Assembly (NCBI GenBank): GCA_947631045.1
Contig: CANRJV010000009.1
Coordinates: 1-40,653, forward strand
DNA: 40,653 bases
DNA from: an uncultured Bacilli bacterium
GTDB lineage: Bacteria; Bacillota_I; Bacilli_A; RF39; UBA660
Direction: 5' to 3'
The position numbers were made by a program, and so were the translations under genes. This document shows positions 40,181 through 40,653 of this stretch, piece by piece. A model generated the notes under the pieces. That model was not told the origin of the DNA. It did no database searches and worked only from the letters and a program-made list of their open reading frames with translations. Within the stretch, counting starts at the first letter, position 1; every line of letters begins with the position of its first letter.

Positions 40181-40549
40181 TTGAATAAATTAATTAATTA
40201 TTTAAAATTTATCGCAATTTTTCTTATCCTAGAATTATTATTTACTTTTATTGTCTCTTTACTTAATCTTCTCGGTTTAAATAGTGGAATAACCACTATT
40301 ATAATATTTATTTTAAATATTCTACTATTCTTTATTCTTTCTTTAATAAATGCCTCTAAGATAAAGAAAAAGGGCTTCTTAGAAGGAATTATATTAGGTT
40401 TAATATTTATTGTTCTTATGGTTTTAATTAAGATAATTCTATTTGAAAATACCTTTAATTTATCGACGTTCATCTATTATTTAATCTTACTTCTTACTAG
40501 TTTATTCGGTGGCATGATTGGCGTCAACAAAAAAGAAGGCAAAAAATAA
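40181..40549 (+). CDS. Small YrzE/TIGR04086-like membrane protein
   Basis: The product is 122 aa with four predicted helices and a GGMIGVNKKEGKK end; the helix pattern and C-terminal GG(M)xG motif resemble YrzE/TIGR04086 proteins. It starts at TTG behind AGGTGAT. The gene is divergent from the YetF-family gene; in B. subtilis yrzE and yrbG are also neighbours. Function is unknown. Confidence 0.65.
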   Translation: MNKLINYLKFIAIFLILELLFTFIVSLLNLLGLNSGITTIIIFILNILLFFILSLINASKIKKKGFLEGIILGLIFIVLMVLIKIILFENTFNLSTFIYYLILLLTSLFGGMIGVNKKEGKK

Positions 40550-40576
40550 ATGGCCTAAACCATTTATTTTTAATTT
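40546..40576. terminator. Terminator after the YrzE-like gene
   Basis: AAATAAATGG pairs with CCATTTATTT across CCTAAA and is followed by TTAA; the stem covers the stop codon. It could work in both directions. Confidence 0.6.
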
Positions 40577-40653
40577 GCAATCATATCTTACCTTCGGACA
40601 GTTTTTAAATAAAGAACTTCCCGAACATTTTATTATGGAACTTAAAAAGGTGC

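Noticed and set aside
40575-40653. An open frame from TTG 40575 running off the right edge
   Set aside because: It reads plausibly (QSYLTFGQF, ELPEHF) but lacks a ribosome site and lies against a terminator; the sequence ends before it can be judged.

Overview
The window comes from a strongly A+T-rich, low-GC Gram-positive bacterium of the Bacilli/Firmicutes type. TGA is used as a stop (for example rel/dtd and mreC/mreD overlap as ATGA). Ribosome binding sites are of the AGGAGG or GGTGAT kind, and gene orders match Bacillus: spoVB-comN-rel-dtd, rnc-smc, the spoIIB/mreC/mreD/spoIVFA/spoIVFB/rplU/prp/rpmA block, and 6S RNA-tcdA-rarA. Four genes belong to families used in endospore formation (SpoVB, SpoIIB, SpoIVFA, SpoIVFB), so the lineage either sporulates or did so recently. 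Many intergenic proteins are unrecognised, which suggests an uncultured gut-type Bacilli genome; that last point is inference.

Layout. 1-6.7 kb: the tail of an unknown CDS, an unclassified structured RNA, holA, mnmA, then spoVB (-) divergent from comN-rel-dtd. Rel keeps its (p)ppGpp synthetase residues but has lost the canonical hydrolase HD/ED residues. 6.7-10.2 kb: a cysteine-cluster protein and a tandem pair of paralogous TPR-like proteins. 10.2-18.2 kb: a T-box-controlled operon hisS-aspS-asnS-gatC-gatA-gatB, that is His-, Asp- and Asn-tRNA charging plus the amidotransferase that makes Gln-tRNA and/or Asn-tRNA. It is followed by an orphan structured RNA element and a strong terminator. 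18.3-22.7 kb: a solitary Fic protein, rnc and an unusually short smc.

22.69-23.86 kb holds no long ORF but is the most interesting part. It contains three tandem modules. Each has a tiny hydrophobic peptide gene on the minus strand (30, 26 and 30 aa) and a convergent, promoter- and terminator-equipped small RNA on the plus strand, in the arrangement of type I toxin-antitoxin systems. Within each module the toxin mRNA and the small RNA begin with nearly the same hairpin. The toxin mRNA therefore carries terminal inverted repeats that could close it 5' to 3'. The orphan element after gatB has the same hairpin motif.

23.9-27.8 kb: the cell-shape/sporulation block and the L21-Prp-L27 operon with its own promoter and an L21-type leader. 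27.8-32.3 kb: accessory genes, namely an unknown protein, a protein with nine near-identical 28-residue repeats, a cadherin-like surface protein and a paralogous pair of unknown proteins. 32.4-36.4 kb: 6S RNA, tcdA, then gpsA and rarA (-), and a tyrosine recombinase (+). 36.4-40.65 kb: a 46-residue Asn/Ser/Arg-rich mini-protein, a ZIP metal transporter, a membrane-anchored Cys-containing protein behind an HTH regulator, a YetF/DUF421 protein, and a small YrzE-like membrane protein.
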